A stretch of 64,000 nucleotides of DNA. It comes from Silanimonas sp. GTDB lineage: Bacteria; Pseudomonadota; Gammaproteobacteria; Xanthomonadales; Xanthomonadaceae. The notes under the pieces were generated by a model, which saw only the letters and a list, made by a program, of their open reading frames with translations, made no database searches and was not told the DNA's origin. The translations under genes were made by a program, and so were the position numbers. The stretch is from the NCBI GenBank assembly GCA_026005095.1, contig BPKK01000005.1:1-64000 (forward strand). Reading direction: 5' to 3'. Of this stretch, positions 28,649 through 38,535 are shown one piece after another (positions within the stretch are counted from its first letter, which is position 1; every line of letters starts with the position of its first letter).

Positions 28649-29137
28649 ATGGACCTCCGCAAAATCAAGGCGCTGATCGACCTGCTCGAGAAATCCAACC
28701 TCACTGAGATCGAGATCAAGGAGGGCGAGGAGTCGGTGCGCCTGTCACGGGCCAGCCGCACCGCTCCGGCCGCGCCGCCGGCCCCGGCCGCCGCGCTGGA
28801 GCACATCGCCGTGGCACCCGCCGCCCCTGCCCCTGCGGCGAAGGCGCCGGCCGCCGAGCACCACAGCGAGTCGCACGGCAAGCCCGCCAAGGACATCCCC
28901 GACGGCCACACCATCCGCTCGCCGATGGTCGGCACCTTCTACGCCAGCCCCAACCCCGATGCACCGCCTTTCGTGAAGGTGGGCCAGACGGTGAAGGCCG
29001 GCGACACGCTGGGCATCATCGAGGCGATGAAGATGTTCAACCCGATCGAGGCCGATGTCTCCGGCACCGTTCGCGCCATCCTGGTGCAGAGCGGCCAGCC
29101 GATCGAATTCGACGAACCCATGTTCGTGATCGGCTGA
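28649..29137 (+). CDS. accB: Biotin carboxyl carrier protein of acetyl-CoA carboxylase
   Basis: 162 residues. The N-terminus ([29 protein letters not shown]) is followed by an Ala/Pro-rich hinge (about residues 35-80). The C-terminal biotinyl domain has the biotinylated Lys in [11 protein letters not shown] near residue 128 and the exposed-thumb region typical of BCCP. It carries CO2 from AccC to AccAD for malonyl-CoA synthesis. accC starts 10 bases after its stop, as in most bacteria. Confidence 0.98.
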   Translation: MDLRKIKALIDLLEKSNLTEIEIKEGEESVRLSRASRTAPAAPPAPAAALEHIAVAPAAPAPAAKAPAAEHHSESHGKPAKDIPDGHTIRSPMVGTFYASPNPDAPPFVKVGQTVKAGDTLGIIEAMKMFNPIEADVSGTVRAILVQSGQPIEFDEPMFVIG

Positions 29138-29147
29138 GCGGGCGGCC

Positions 29148-30515
29148 ATGCTGAAGAAAGTCGTCATCGCCAACCGCGGCGAGATCGCGCTGCGCATCCT
29201 GCGGGCCTGCCACGCGCTCGGCATCCAGACCGTGGCCGTGCACAGCACCGTCGACCGCAACCTCAAACACGTGGCCATGGCCGACGAGTCGGTTTGCATC
29301 GGCCCGGCCCCCTCGGCCGAGAGCTACCTCAATATCCCGGCCATCATCGCCGCGGCGGAAGTGACCGATGCCGACGCCATCCACCCGGGCTACGGCTTCC
29401 TTTCCGAGAACGCCACCTTCGCCGAGCGGGTCGAGGCCTCGGGCTTCGTCTTCATCGGCCCCACGGCGGATGTCATCCGCATGATGGGCGACAAGGTGGA
29501 GGCGATCCGGGCGATGAAGGAAGCCGGCGTGCCCTGCGTGCCCGGCTCCGACGGTCCGCTACCCGACGACGAGGCCGAATGCCTGCGTCTCGGCCGCGAG
29601 ATCGGCTACCCTGTCATCATCAAGGCCGCGGGCGGCGGCGGTGGCCGCGGCATGCGGGTCGTCCGCGAGGAGGGCGCGCTCATCGCCTCCATCGCCACCA
29701 CCCGCGCCGAGGCCAAGGCGGCCTTCGGCAACGACATGGTCTACATGGAGAAGTTCCTCGAGAACCCGCGCCATGTGGAGATCCAGGTGCTGGCCGATGG
29801 CCAGGGCAATGCCATCCATCTCGGCGAGCGCGACTGCTCGATGCAGCGTCGCCACCAGAAGGTGGTGGAGGAGGCGCCGGCTCCCGGCATCACCGAGGCG
29901 CAGCGCGCCGAGATCGGCCGGATCTGCGTGGAGGCCTGCCTGCGCATCGGCTACCGCGGCGCCGGCACTTTCGAGTTCCTGTACGAGGATGGCCGCTTCT
30001 ACTTCATCGAGATGAACACCCGCATTCAGGTGGAGCATCCGGTGACCGAGCTCGTCACCGGTATCGATCTCGTACGCGAGCAGCTGCTGATCGCCGGCGG
30101 CGAAAAGCTCTCGATCAAGCAGGAGGACGTGGTGCTGCGCGGGCACGCCATCGAGTGCCGTATCAATGCCGAGGACCCCGAGACCTTCGCCCCCTGCCCC
30201 GGCCTGATCAAGCACTTCCATGCCGCCGGCGGCCCCGGTGTGCGGGTGGACTCGCACATCTACGAGGGCTACAAGGTGCCGCCGAACTACGATTCGATGA
30301 TCGGCAAGCTGATCGTTCATGGCGCAACGCGCGCGCAGGCGATCGCGCGCATGCGGGTGGCGCTGGCCGAGATGATCGTCGATGGCATCAAGACCAATAT
30401 CCCGCTGCAGCAGCGGATCATGGCCGATATCGGCTTCCAGCAGGGCGGCACCAACATCCACTACCTCGAAAAGCGGCTGGCCGAGCGCAAGGAGAAGAGC
30501 TTCGGCCTCGGCTGA
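29148..30515 (+). CDS. accC: Biotin carboxylase subunit of acetyl-CoA carboxylase
   Basis: 455 residues, normal length. An ATP-grasp enzyme that carboxylates biotin on AccB. It starts [21 protein letters not shown]; the ATP-binding Gly loop [14 protein letters not shown] is near residue 160, and [27 protein letters not shown] holds the metal and bicarbonate site residues. No unusual features. It is followed after 9 bases by a thioesterase gene. Confidence 0.98.
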   Translation: MLKKVVIANRGEIALRILRACHALGIQTVAVHSTVDRNLKHVAMADESVCIGPAPSAESYLNIPAIIAAAEVTDADAIHPGYGFLSENATFAERVEASGFVFIGPTADVIRMMGDKVEAIRAMKEAGVPCVPGSDGPLPDDEAECLRLGREIGYPVIIKAAGGGGGRGMRVVREEGALIASIATTRAEAKAAFGNDMVYMEKFLENPRHVEIQVLADGQGNAIHLGERDCSMQRRHQKVVEEAPAPGITEAQRAEIGRICVEACLRIGYRGAGTFEFLYEDGRFYFIEMNTRIQVEHPVTELVTGIDLVREQLLIAGGEKLSIKQEDVVLRGHAIECRINAEDPETFAPCPGLIKHFHAAGGPGVRVDSHIYEGYKVPPNYDSMIGKLIVHGATRAQAIARMRVALAEMIVDGIKTNIPLQQRIMADIGFQQGGTNIHYLEKRLAERKEKSFGLG

Positions 30516-30524
30516 AGCCCGCCC

Positions 30525-31016
30525 ATGGGCAGCCCCGACCCCGCCACCGCCGAGTTCACCATGACCGTGCTGATGACGCCGGACAAGGCGAACTTCAGCG
30601 GCAAGGTGCACGGCGGGGCGCTGCTCAAGCTGCTCGACGAAGTGGCCTACGCCTGCGCCTCGCGCTATGCCGGCCGCTACTGCGTGACGCTCTCGGTGGA
30701 TCAGGTGACCTTCCGCGAACCGATCCTGGTCGGTGAGCTGGTGCATTTCATGGCCCGGGTGAACTACACCGGCACGAGCTCGATGGAGATCGGCATCAAG
30801 GTGGTGGCCGAGAACATCCGCGAACGCTCGGTGCGCCACGTCAACAGCTGCTTTTTCACCATGGTGGCGATCGGCGAGGATGGCCGCCCCACGCCGGTAC
30901 CGCCCCTGGAGCCCGAGACCGAGGAAGAACGGCGCCGCTACCGCCAGGGCGAGCAACGCCGGGCCCTGCGGGCGGAGATGGCCCAGCGCCTGGCCGAAAT
31001 CCGCTCGGGTGGCTAA
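30525..31016 (+). CDS. Acyl-CoA thioesterase, hotdog fold (YciA-like)
   Basis: 163 residues with a single hotdog domain. MTPDKANFSGKVHGGALLKLLDEVAYACASRYAG includes the helix and catalytic Asp/Glu area of the 4HBT_2 acyl-CoA hydrolases, followed by SVDQVTFREPILVGELV. The charged C-terminal tail (EEERRRYRQGEQRRALRAEMAQR) resembles YciA/BFIT-like enzymes. It hydrolyses acyl-CoAs in the cytoplasm. Being 9 bases after accC, it may balance the acyl-CoA pool in the same operon. Confidence 0.9.
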   Translation: MGSPDPATAEFTMTVLMTPDKANFSGKVHGGALLKLLDEVAYACASRYAGRYCVTLSVDQVTFREPILVGELVHFMARVNYTGTSSMEIGIKVVAENIRERSVRHVNSCFFTMVAIGEDGRPTPVPPLEPETEEERRRYRQGEQRRALRAEMAQRLAEIRSGG

Positions 31017-31088
31017 AGGCGCCCGGCAGGCATGACCACTGCCGCGGACTGACGATGATCGGATGCTAGGCTGTGCCGCATCGCACCG

Positions 31089-34070
31089 ATGCCCCGGGGG
31101 GCGTGCCGCGACGTGCCGATGGACCGACCGCTCCGACCGCTTGCCGAATGCGCCCAGGCCTTTTGGCATGGCGTCCTCCTGCTGCTCGCCCTTGCCGCGC
31201 TGCCGGTACTGGCGGGCCAACGCAGCATCGCCGAGCTCGCCCGCGACCAATGGACCACCCGCGAGGGCCTGCCGCACAACTCGGTGAACGCCATCGCCCA
31301 GACACCCGACGGCTTCCTCTGGTTCGCCACCTGGGAGGGCCTGGTGCGCTACAACGGGCGCGATTTCATCCTCTATGACCGCGAGCGCATCCCGCAACTG
31401 CGGGATGCCGCCATCCGTGACCTTTACATCGACCGCAAGGGCCGGCTGCTGGCGGCGGGCGCCCGCGGCGGCATACTGCGCCAGCGCGGCCCGGACGACT
31501 GGGAGGCCCTGCCTCCGGCCCCCACCATGGCGATCCACCTCTGGGACGACGAGGGCGGCACCCTGTGGGTGGGCACCGAGGCGGCCGGCATCCACCGCAT
31601 CGATCCGGATGGCCGCACCCGTCAGCTGGAGGCCCTGGACGGCGCCTCGCTGGGCGCCGCCGCTGCCCTGGCCCGCGATGGCCGCGGCCGGCTCTGGGTG
31701 GCCACCGGGGCCGGACTCAGGCGGGTCGAAGCCCAGGGCCTGCGTGCCGTGCCGCTGGAGGGCCTGCCGCCCGGGCCGGTGAACTTCGTGCTCAGCACGC
31801 CCTATGCCCGCCTGCTGGTGACCACCAATACCGGCGTCTACGGCGCCGATGGCGCGGCGCTCCACCCGCGCTTCACCCTGCTGCATCCGGAACTGGCCGG
31901 GGTGGCTGCCACCCGCCTGCTGCCCGACCCGCGCGGCGGGCTGTGGATCGGCACGTTCAACCGCGGCCTGATGTTCCTCGACGAGGCCGGCCTGCAGCGC
32001 CTCGGCACCGGCGCCGGCCGGCCGAGCAGCCGCATCCTCTCGCTGTTCCTCGACCGCGAGCTGACGCTCTGGGTGGGCACCAACAGCGGGCTGTTCCGCT
32101 TCACCGATGCCCCTTTCACCAGCCTGACCCGCCGCCATGGCCTGCGCGACGACTTCGTCCGCAGCGTGCTGGCACGTGCCGACGGCAGCGTGGTGCTGGG
32201 CACCGCGCAGGGGCTCTCGGCGGTGCTGGCGGATGGCCGGGTGCAGAACCTCGGCGAGGGCACGCTGCTGGAGCGCATCTCGGTGCTGAGCCTGGCCGAG
32301 ACGCCCGAGGGCCTGCTGTGGGTGGGGACTTACAGCGATGGGGCGCTGCTCTGGGATGGCAAGCGCATCCTGCGCCGCATCGGCATGGCCGAGGGCCTGC
32401 CAGCCGACGAGGTCCGGGCGATCGCTTCCGGCCCCGGAGGCGAGGCCTGGTTCGGCACCCCCCAGGGCCTCGTCCATGTCCCGGCCGAAGGACCGCCGCG
32501 GCTGTGGAACGAGGCCAGCGGCCTGCCGGGCAATTTCGTCGCAGCCCTGCACCGCGATGTCCGCGGCCGGCTGTGGATCGGCACCGGCGTCGGCGCCGCC
32601 CTGCTCGACGGCCAGCGCCTGCAGCGGCTGGACATGAAGACCGTGGAGGATGCCGAGTTCGCCTTCGGCTTCCTCGAGGACCGCGAGGATGGGCATGTCT
32701 GGATCGCCAGCGACCGCGGCCTGCTGCGCTTCGATCTCGACGGACGGCCGCGGGGCGGAGTCGGGCGCTCGCGCGGCCTGCCCTTCGAAAAGATCTTCGC
32801 CCTCGTCGCCGAAGCCACAGGCCCGGTCTGGGCCAGCGGCAACCGCGGCATGCTACGCCTCGACCATGCCCGCCTCGACGCGATCGCCGACGGTGAGGCC
32901 ATCGCGCTCGAGCCGGAGTGGTTCACCGAGGTAGACGGGATGGCCAGCGCCCAAGGCAATGGCGGCTCGCAGCCGGTATCGACGCGGGATGCCGCCGGCC
33001 GTCTGTGGTTCGCCACTGCGGTGGGCGCGGCACGGGTCGATCCGCAGAACCTGGCTGCCTTCGCCCACCAAGCGCCGCCGGTGGTGATCGAGTCTCTGGT
33101 GACCGATGGCGTAGCGCAACGCCTGCCCCGGGACGGGAGTCTCGCCCTGCCGGCGGGCACCCGGCGCATCGAGATCGGCTTCGCCGGCCTCGGCTTCCTG
33201 CTGCCGGAACGTATCCGCTACCGCTACCGCCTGCGCGGCTTCGACGAGGACTGGGTGGAGCGCACCGGACAGACCTTCGCCGAATTCACCCGTCTGCCCC
33301 CCGGCCGCTACGTGTTCGAGGTGGAGGCGGCCCATCCGCGCGGCCAGTGGGGGGAACAACGGGCCATGCTGGCCTTCGAGATCCCGCGCCTCTGGTGGCA
33401 GCAGCCGCTGGTCCAGGGCGGCGGCGTGCTGCTCTTCGTCCTGCTCGGCCTGCTGCTGCTGCGCTGGCGGCTCGATGCCATCGCGGCCAATGAGCGGCGG
33501 CTGGAACGCCTGGTCGAGGAGCGCACCGCCGAGATCGAGCGGCAGCAGGCACAGCTGCGTTTCCAGGCCGAGGAGTTCGCCCGCCAGGCGCGCGAAGATT
33601 CGCTCACCGGCATCGCCAACCGCCGCGCCTTCGACGAGCAGCTCGGCCGCGAGTTCGCCCGCGCCATGCGCGCCGGAACGCCACTCAGCATCGCCCTCGT
33701 CGATCTCGACCACTTCAAGCAGGTCAACGACCGGCTCTCCCACGCCGTGGGCGACGAAGTGCTGCGCCGGGTAGCAACGTTGATGCAGGGGCATTTCCGC
33801 CGCTTCGACTTGGTGGCGCGCTGGGGCGGAGAGGAGTTCGCCGTACTGCTGCCGGGCACCTCGCCGGAGGCCGCCTTCGCTGCCTGCGAACGCCTGCGCG
33901 AGGCCATTGCCGCGATCGACTTCGACGACGTGGCGCCGGGCCTGCGCATCACCGCCAGCATCGGCCTTGCCGGTCTCGGCGACGCGACCGACCACGGCCA
34001 GCTGATCGCCGCCGCCGACCGCGCGCTCTACCGCGCCAAGGCCAGCGGCCGCAACCGCACCGAAGGCTGA
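31089..34070 (+). CDS. Propeller-sensor diguanylate cyclase (Reg_prop, Y_Y_Y, GGDEF)
   Basis: 993 residues; the ATG at 31089 or the in-frame ATG at 31119 could be used. An uncleaved or cleaved signal (AFWHGVLLLLALAALPVLAG) leads to a periplasmic double propeller of two-component-regulator repeats such as DGFLWFATWEGLVRYNG and GGLWIGTFNRGLMFLD (about 45-660). A Y_Y_Y domain (about 665-767), one membrane helix (about 775-795), a coiled coil and a C-terminal GGDEF domain follow, with RWGGEEFAVLLPG near residue 913. The GGEEF active site is intact, so it should make c-di-GMP in response to an unknown periplasmic ligand. The gene stands alone. Confidence 0.93.
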   Translation: MPRGACRDVPMDRPLRPLAECAQAFWHGVLLLLALAALPVLAGQRSIAELARDQWTTREGLPHNSVNAIAQTPDGFLWFATWEGLVRYNGRDFILYDRERIPQLRDAAIRDLYIDRKGRLLAAGARGGILRQRGPDDWEALPPAPTMAIHLWDDEGGTLWVGTEAAGIHRIDPDGRTRQLEALDGASLGAAAALARDGRGRLWVATGAGLRRVEAQGLRAVPLEGLPPGPVNFVLSTPYARLLVTTNTGVYGADGAALHPRFTLLHPELAGVAATRLLPDPRGGLWIGTFNRGLMFLDEAGLQRLGTGAGRPSSRILSLFLDRELTLWVGTNSGLFRFTDAPFTSLTRRHGLRDDFVRSVLARADGSVVLGTAQGLSAVLADGRVQNLGEGTLLERISVLSLAETPEGLLWVGTYSDGALLWDGKRILRRIGMAEGLPADEVRAIASGPGGEAWFGTPQGLVHVPAEGPPRLWNEASGLPGNFVAALHRDVRGRLWIGTGVGAALLDGQRLQRLDMKTVEDAEFAFGFLEDREDGHVWIASDRGLLRFDLDGRPRGGVGRSRGLPFEKIFALVAEATGPVWASGNRGMLRLDHARLDAIADGEAIALEPEWFTEVDGMASAQGNGGSQPVSTRDAAGRLWFATAVGAARVDPQNLAAFAHQAPPVVIESLVTDGVAQRLPRDGSLALPAGTRRIEIGFAGLGFLLPERIRYRYRLRGFDEDWVERTGQTFAEFTRLPPGRYVFEVEAAHPRGQWGEQRAMLAFEIPRLWWQQPLVQGGGVLLFVLLGLLLLRWRLDAIAANERRLERLVEERTAEIERQQAQLRFQAEEFARQAREDSLTGIANRRAFDEQLGREFARAMRAGTPLSIALVDLDHFKQVNDRLSHAVGDEVLRRVATLMQGHFRRFDLVARWGGEEFAVLLPGTSPEAAFAACERLREAIAAIDFDDVAPGLRITASIGLAGLGDATDHGQLIAAADRALYRAKASGRNRTEG

Positions 34071-34103
34071 GTGCCGGCAGGCGCCGCCCCCTACAATCCG
34101 CCC

Positions 34104-35012
34104 ATGCCCCAGCTCGAACTTTCCCTGCGCTGCCGCGCCGCCGACGAGCCTTGGCTCGAGCGTGCCCTGCACGATCTCGGCGCCATGAGCGTCACCCTGC
34201 TCGACCCGCGGGCCGACACCCCGGAGGAGCAGTCCATCCTCGAACCCGGTGTCGGTGAAATGCCGCTCTGGTCCGACTGCCTGGTGGTGGCCCTGTTCGA
34301 GCCCGGGGTCCCGCGTGAGGCCCTGTTGGCGGCGCTGGAGTCGATCGCTCCGCAGGTCGATCTCACCTCGGCCTCCTTCCGCGTGGTGGAGGATGCCGAC
34401 TGGGTGCGTGCCTGGATGGACCAGTTCCAGCCCATGCGCTTCGGCCACCGCACCTGGATCGTGCCCTCGGACCATGCCCTGCCCGCCGAGGCCGACACCC
34501 CCGAGGCCGCCGTGGTGCGTCTCGACCCCGGTCTCGCCTTCGGCTCCGGCACCCATGCCACGACTGCGCTCTGCCTGGAATGGCTCGACGGCCTCGCGCT
34601 CTCCGGCGCCACCGTGCTCGATTTCGGCTGCGGTAGCGGCATCCTCGCTCTGGCTGCTCTGAAGCTGGGCGCAGCGCGTGCCGTGGGGGTCGACAACGAC
34701 CCGCAGGCCATCCTCGCCAGCCGCGAGAACGCCCTGCGCAACGGCCTCGGTGATCGCCTCGAGGTGTACCTGCCGCCAGAGGAGCCGCAGGCGGTCTATC
34801 CGGTGGTAGTGGCCAACATCCTCGCCGTGGCCCTCGATGCCCTGGCCGAGACCCTCGCCGCCCGCGTCGCCCCGGGCGGACGGATCGCGCTGTCCGGCAT
34901 CCTCGCGGGGCAGGAGGAGGCGCTGCTGCAGCGCTACGCCGCCTGGTTCGATGCGCTCCACGTCGAGCGGCGCGGCGACTGGGTGCGGATCGACGGCTAC
35001 CGCCGCGGCTGA
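34104..35012 (+). CDS. prmA: Ribosomal protein L11 methyltransferase
   Basis: 302 residues from the ATG at 34104; the track adds 11 codons lacking family similarity. The N-terminal substrate domain ([34 protein letters not shown]) binds L11. The C-terminal SAM domain has [16 protein letters not shown] and [20 protein letters not shown], with VVANILA as the post-motif. It trimethylates L11 lysines. The DUF3426 gene follows 19 bases downstream, the conserved xanthomonad order. Confidence 0.97.
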   Translation: MPQLELSLRCRAADEPWLERALHDLGAMSVTLLDPRADTPEEQSILEPGVGEMPLWSDCLVVALFEPGVPREALLAALESIAPQVDLTSASFRVVEDADWVRAWMDQFQPMRFGHRTWIVPSDHALPAEADTPEAAVVRLDPGLAFGSGTHATTALCLEWLDGLALSGATVLDFGCGSGILALAALKLGAARAVGVDNDPQAILASRENALRNGLGDRLEVYLPPEEPQAVYPVVVANILAVALDALAETLAARVAPGGRIALSGILAGQEEALLQRYAAWFDALHVERRGDWVRIDGYRRG

Positions 35013-35031
35013 AGGGCTACACTGCCGCGCC

Positions 35032-35556
35032 ATGTCGCGCTCCCTGCCTCGTTTCGTCCGCCCGCCGCCGCGGATCGCCCCGCTCTCGGCCAAGGCCCGC
35101 TGGGGCGTGGCCCTGGGCCTGGTGATGGGCAGTCTGCTGCTCGTACTGCAGGTGCTGCTGGCCGACCGCGCGCGGCTCGCCGCCGATGCCCGTACCCGGC
35201 CGTTCATGGAACGGGCCTGCGCCCTGCTCGGCTGCACGCTGCCGCCCTGGCGCGAACCCCGCGCCTTCACCGTGCTGAGCCGCGAGATCCAGCCGCACCC
35301 CAGCCACCCGCAGGCCCTGCTGGTCACCGCCAGCTTCCGCAACGATGCTCGCTGGCCGCAGCCCTGGCCGCTGCTGGAACTCGCCCTCACCGACCTCGAT
35401 GGCAGCCGCATCGGCCTGCGCCGCTTCCGCCCCGAGGAATACCTCGGCGGCACGCCCGCGCGCGAAGGACTCGCGCCCGGCCAGTCGGCCACCATCGCGC
35501 TGGAGATCCTCGATCCTGGCAACCGCGCGGTAGCGTTCGAGTTCGATTTTCACTGA
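35032..35556 (+). CDS. DUF3426 membrane protein
   Basis: 174 residues from the ATG at 35032. One membrane helix ([22 protein letters not shown], about residues 23-44) is followed by a periplasmic DUF3426 beta-domain: [28 protein letters not shown] and [24 protein letters not shown] are characteristic. Many members also have an N-terminal zinc ribbon, which is absent here. Function unknown; it is conserved between prmA and fis. Confidence 0.88.
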   Translation: MSRSLPRFVRPPPRIAPLSAKARWGVALGLVMGSLLLVLQVLLADRARLAADARTRPFMERACALLGCTLPPWREPRAFTVLSREIQPHPSHPQALLVTASFRNDARWPQPWPLLELALTDLDGSRIGLRRFRPEEYLGGTPAREGLAPGQSATIALEILDPGNRAVAFEFDFH

Positions 35557-35672
35557 CCCCCGACATCAGGCTCACGGTTCCCGAAGGTCAAGGTCGCGCC
35601 GCGGGGGGATTTGCGGCAGACTCCCCTCCCCCGCCACCAGTGGAGGGCGGCGGGTTAGCTTCTGGGGATGCC

Positions 35673-35933
35673 GTGAACGCTCTTCCTTCCCGTGCCGAAT
35701 CTGCAACGCCTGCGCTGCGCGAAGCCGCAGCCCGCGCCACGCGCCGCTATCTCAATGACCGCGGCGACTGCGAGGCTGATTCGCTCTATGCGCTGATGCT
35801 GGCGGAAATGGAAATGGGCCTGCTGGCTGAGGTGCTGAAGCACTGCGAGGGCAACCAGAGCCGCGCCGCGGCAGTGCTGGGCATCAACCGCGCGACCCTG
35901 CGCAAGAAACTGGAAGCGCACGGGCTGCTCTGA
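35673..35933 (+). CDS. fis: Fis-family DNA-binding protein
   Basis: 86 residues from the GTG at 35673; the track start at 35640 is also a GTG but gives non-conserved sequence. The C-terminal helix-turn-helix is excellent: [34 protein letters not shown]. The N-terminal dimerisation part is diverged, as in xanthomonads. Fis bends DNA and modulates stable-RNA transcription and recombination. It closes the prmA-DUF3426-fis group; the 116-base gap before it probably holds its own promoter. It is convergent with the MFS-acyltransferase gene, 13 bases away. Confidence 0.9.
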   Translation: MNALPSRAESATPALREAAARATRRYLNDRGDCEADSLYALMLAEMEMGLLAEVLKHCEGNQSRAAAVLGINRATLRKKLEAHGLL

Positions 35934-35946
35934 AGGCTAGCACCCG

Positions 35947-37860
35947 CTACGCCGCGTCCCCGCGCAGCTCCCGCACCCTCGCCTCGAGCAGCGCCGCGCT
36001 GGCCTCGGTACCCGGCACCGGCTCGCCGGCCACGATGCCGATCGGCGCGCGGAAGCGCCGTGGCAGGCGCATCCGCCCGAGCCGCAAATCGCGGCGGCTG
36101 AACATGCTTCCCCAGAGGTTTCTCAGCGCCATCGGCACCACCGGAACCGGGCGGGCAGCGAGGATCTTCTCCACCCCAGGGCGGAAAGGGGCGATCTCGC
36201 CATCCTTCGTCAGGCCGCCCTCGGGGAAGATCCCCACGATTTCGCCGGCGGCGAGGGCGGCGTCGATGCGGCGGAAGGCAGCCTCCATCAGCGCCGGATC
36301 CTCCTTGCTGCCGGCGATCGGGATCGCTCCGGCCACCCGGAACACCCAGTTCAGCACCGGCAAGCGGTAGATCTTGTAGTACATGACGAAGCGCACCGGG
36401 CGCGGGATGGCGCCAGCCAGCAGCAGGGCGTCCATGTAGCCCACGTGGTTGCACACCACGAGTGCCGGCCCCTCGTCCGGCACATGCTCCTCCACACCGC
36501 GGATCTCGATGCGGTACATGGCCAGGGTCAGCAGCCAGACCAGGAATCGCATCAGGAACTCGGGCACGAGGCCGAAGATGTAGACCGCCACCACGGCGTT
36601 CAGCACGGCGCCGACGAGGAAGACCTGCGGGATGGAGAAGCCCGCGGCGATGAGGCCGATGGCCAGCAGCGCCGCAGCGACGATGAAGGCGGCATTGAGA
36701 ATGTTGTTGGCGGCGATGGTGCGCGAGAGCTGCTCGCGCGGACTGCGCTGCTGGATCAGGGCGAACAGGGGCACGATGTAAAAACCGCCGAACAGACCGA
36801 TCATCGCCACGTCGAGGGCCACCCGCCATTGGCCTTCGGCGGCGAGGAAGCCGCGCCAGTCGAGCGGGGCGGCGAGACCCGCTGCGGCCTGCAGCGCGGT
36901 CTGGGCGGCCGCCGGCTGGGCGAGATAGAGGTCGATACCGAACAGGGTCATGCCGATGGCGCCGAGCGGCACCAGGCCGATCTCCACCGTGCGCCGCGAC
37001 AGCGACTCGCAGAGCAGCGAGCCCACGGCGATGCCGATGGAGAACAGGGCGAGCAGCAGCGAGATCACCGAGGCATCGCCGCCCAGCACCTTGAGCGCGT
37101 AGTTCGGCAGCTGTGCCAGCACGAGCGCGCCGAAGAAGAAGAACCAGCTCACCCCGAGCACCGCATTCAGCACCACGCGCTGGCCCTTCAGCACGCCCAG
37201 CGTGGCGAAGGTGGCGCGCAGCGGATTGCGGTCGATGGCGAGATCGGGGGCCGTGGCCGGGGCCGGTGGCACGGCGCGGGCCACGAGGTAGCCGAGGAGG
37301 GCGATGGCGATGATCACCAGCGCGGCGTAGCGTTCGCCGTGCTCGAGGCCGGCCACCAGCCAGCCGCCGAACAGGGTGCCGAGGAGGATGGCGAGGAAGG
37401 TGCCCATCTCGACCAGGCCATTGCCACCGGTCAACTCCTCCGGCTTCAGCGCTTGGGGCAGGATGGCGTACTTGATCGGCCCGAACAGCGCGCTCTGGGC
37501 GCCGAGCAGGAACAGCACGCCGAGCAGCAGGGGCAGGGAATCGAGCCAGAAGCCCAGCGCCGCCAGCAGGGCGATGCCGATCTCGAGCAGCTTGATGCGG
37601 CGGATCGAGCGCGCCTTCTCGTACTTCTCCGCCCACTGCCCGGCACTGGCCGAGAACAGGAAGAAAGGCAGGATGAACAGGGCGCTGGCGATGTTCGCCC
37701 AGAGGCTGCGCTCGGCGTCGGTGAAGCCCACCACCTTCACCGTGATCAGGATGATCAGGGCCTGCTTGAAGACATTGTCGTTGAAGGCCCCGAGGGCCTG
37801 GGTGAGGAAGAACGGGGCGAAGCGGCGCTGGCCGAGCAGCGCGAACTGGTTGCGTGGCAT
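35947..37860 (-). CDS. MFS transporter fused to 1-acylglycerol-3-phosphate acyltransferase (LplT-PlsC type)
   Basis: 637 residues. About 1-430 is an MFS transporter with roughly twelve helices resembling LplT (ALGAFNDNVFKQALIILIT near the start). About 450-637 is a PlsC acyltransferase with the NHxxxxD motif in VVCNHVGYMDALLL near residue 468 and FPEGGLTKDG near 545. LplT flips lysophospholipids and the acyltransferase re-acylates them, so the fusion suggests direct channelling for membrane repair. The acyl-ACP synthetase domain of Aas is absent, so the acyl donor must come from elsewhere. The 37860 ATG is well supported. Confidence 0.92.
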   Translation of the reverse strand: MPRNQFALLGQRRFAPFFLTQALGAFNDNVFKQALIILITVKVVGFTDAERSLWANIASALFILPFFLFSASAGQWAEKYEKARSIRRIKLLEIGIALLAALGFWLDSLPLLLGVLFLLGAQSALFGPIKYAILPQALKPEELTGGNGLVEMGTFLAILLGTLFGGWLVAGLEHGERYAALVIIAIALLGYLVARAVPPAPATAPDLAIDRNPLRATFATLGVLKGQRVVLNAVLGVSWFFFFGALVLAQLPNYALKVLGGDASVISLLLALFSIGIAVGSLLCESLSRRTVEIGLVPLGAIGMTLFGIDLYLAQPAAAQTALQAAAGLAAPLDWRGFLAAEGQWRVALDVAMIGLFGGFYIVPLFALIQQRSPREQLSRTIAANNILNAAFIVAAALLAIGLIAAGFSIPQVFLVGAVLNAVVAVYIFGLVPEFLMRFLVWLLTLAMYRIEIRGVEEHVPDEGPALVVCNHVGYMDALLLAGAIPRPVRFVMYYKIYRLPVLNWVFRVAGAIPIAGSKEDPALMEAAFRRIDAALAAGEIVGIFPEGGLTKDGEIAPFRPGVEKILAARPVPVVPMALRNLWGSMFSRRDLRLGRMRLPRRFRAPIGIVAGEPVPGTEASAALLEARVRELRGDAA

Positions 37861-37893
37861 CCGGGGGATCCGTGGGGGCCCCCGGAGACACTA

Positions 37894-38513
37894 TCAGAGA
37901 GCCGTGGGGGCGGTCTGCGCCAGCGAGGGACGCACGGCCATGCCCGCCAACCACGCCGCCAGCCCCGGGGCGCGCGACCGCCATGGCCGCTCGGGCAGGC
38001 GGAAGTCCAGCCATTCGAGGCCGCAGGCCACGGCGAGGTCGGCCAGCGTCAGGGCCTCGCCCTCGAAATGGGCGCGGCCGGCGATGCGGCGCTCGAGTTC
38101 GATCGATGGCGCCCTTCCACCTTCAGCCACTGCCAGTCCATCCAGGCCGCGCTGCGCTGTTCCGGCGTGCGGCCTGCCCACACGGCCTCCAGGCGGATCG
38201 CCACTCCGGCATCCATCAGGCCATCGGCCAGGGCCTCGATGCGTTTCACCCGCATCCGCGCCTCGAAGGCCTCGGGAATCAGCCGCGGGCCAGGCATGGC
38301 GTCCAGCCATTCGCAGATCACCGGCGAATCGAACCAGGCCTCGCCACGCTCATCGACCAGGCAGGGCACCTTGCGCAAGGGGTTGAGCGCCGCCACCGGG
38401 CTCGCCGGGTCGAGCACGTCCACCAGCACGAGTTCCAGGGGCAGGCCCTTCTCAGCCGCCAGGGCGCGCACCTTGCGGGCGAAGGGCGAAGGCAGGGAAC
38501 AGAACAGCTTCAT
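37894..38513 (-). pseudogene. Glutathione S-transferase family gene, frameshifted
   Basis: Starting at the ATG at 38513, the N-terminal thioredoxin-like domain is good (MKLFCSLPSPFARKVRALA… NPLRKVPCLVDERGEAWFDSPVICEWLD). The C-terminal helical domain continues only in another frame (LERRIAGRAHFEGEALTLADLAVACGLEWLDFRLP) and ends at 37894. The switch falls in a short G-run near 38105-38118, after DWQWLKVEG. A net shift of one base (or two extra bases) restores about 206 residues, the usual GST length. It is either broken or misread. It lies upstream of the MFS fusion and downstream of purD, all on the minus strand. Confidence 0.75.
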
Positions 38514-38535
38514 GGTGGCCTCCGGTATGCGGCCC

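Noticed and set aside
29559-32696. 1045-residue minus-strand ORF antisense to accC and the GGDEF sensor
   Set aside because: Its sequence is the His/Gly/Gln-rich composition of an antisense shadow; accC and the sensor gene are unmistakable on the plus strand.
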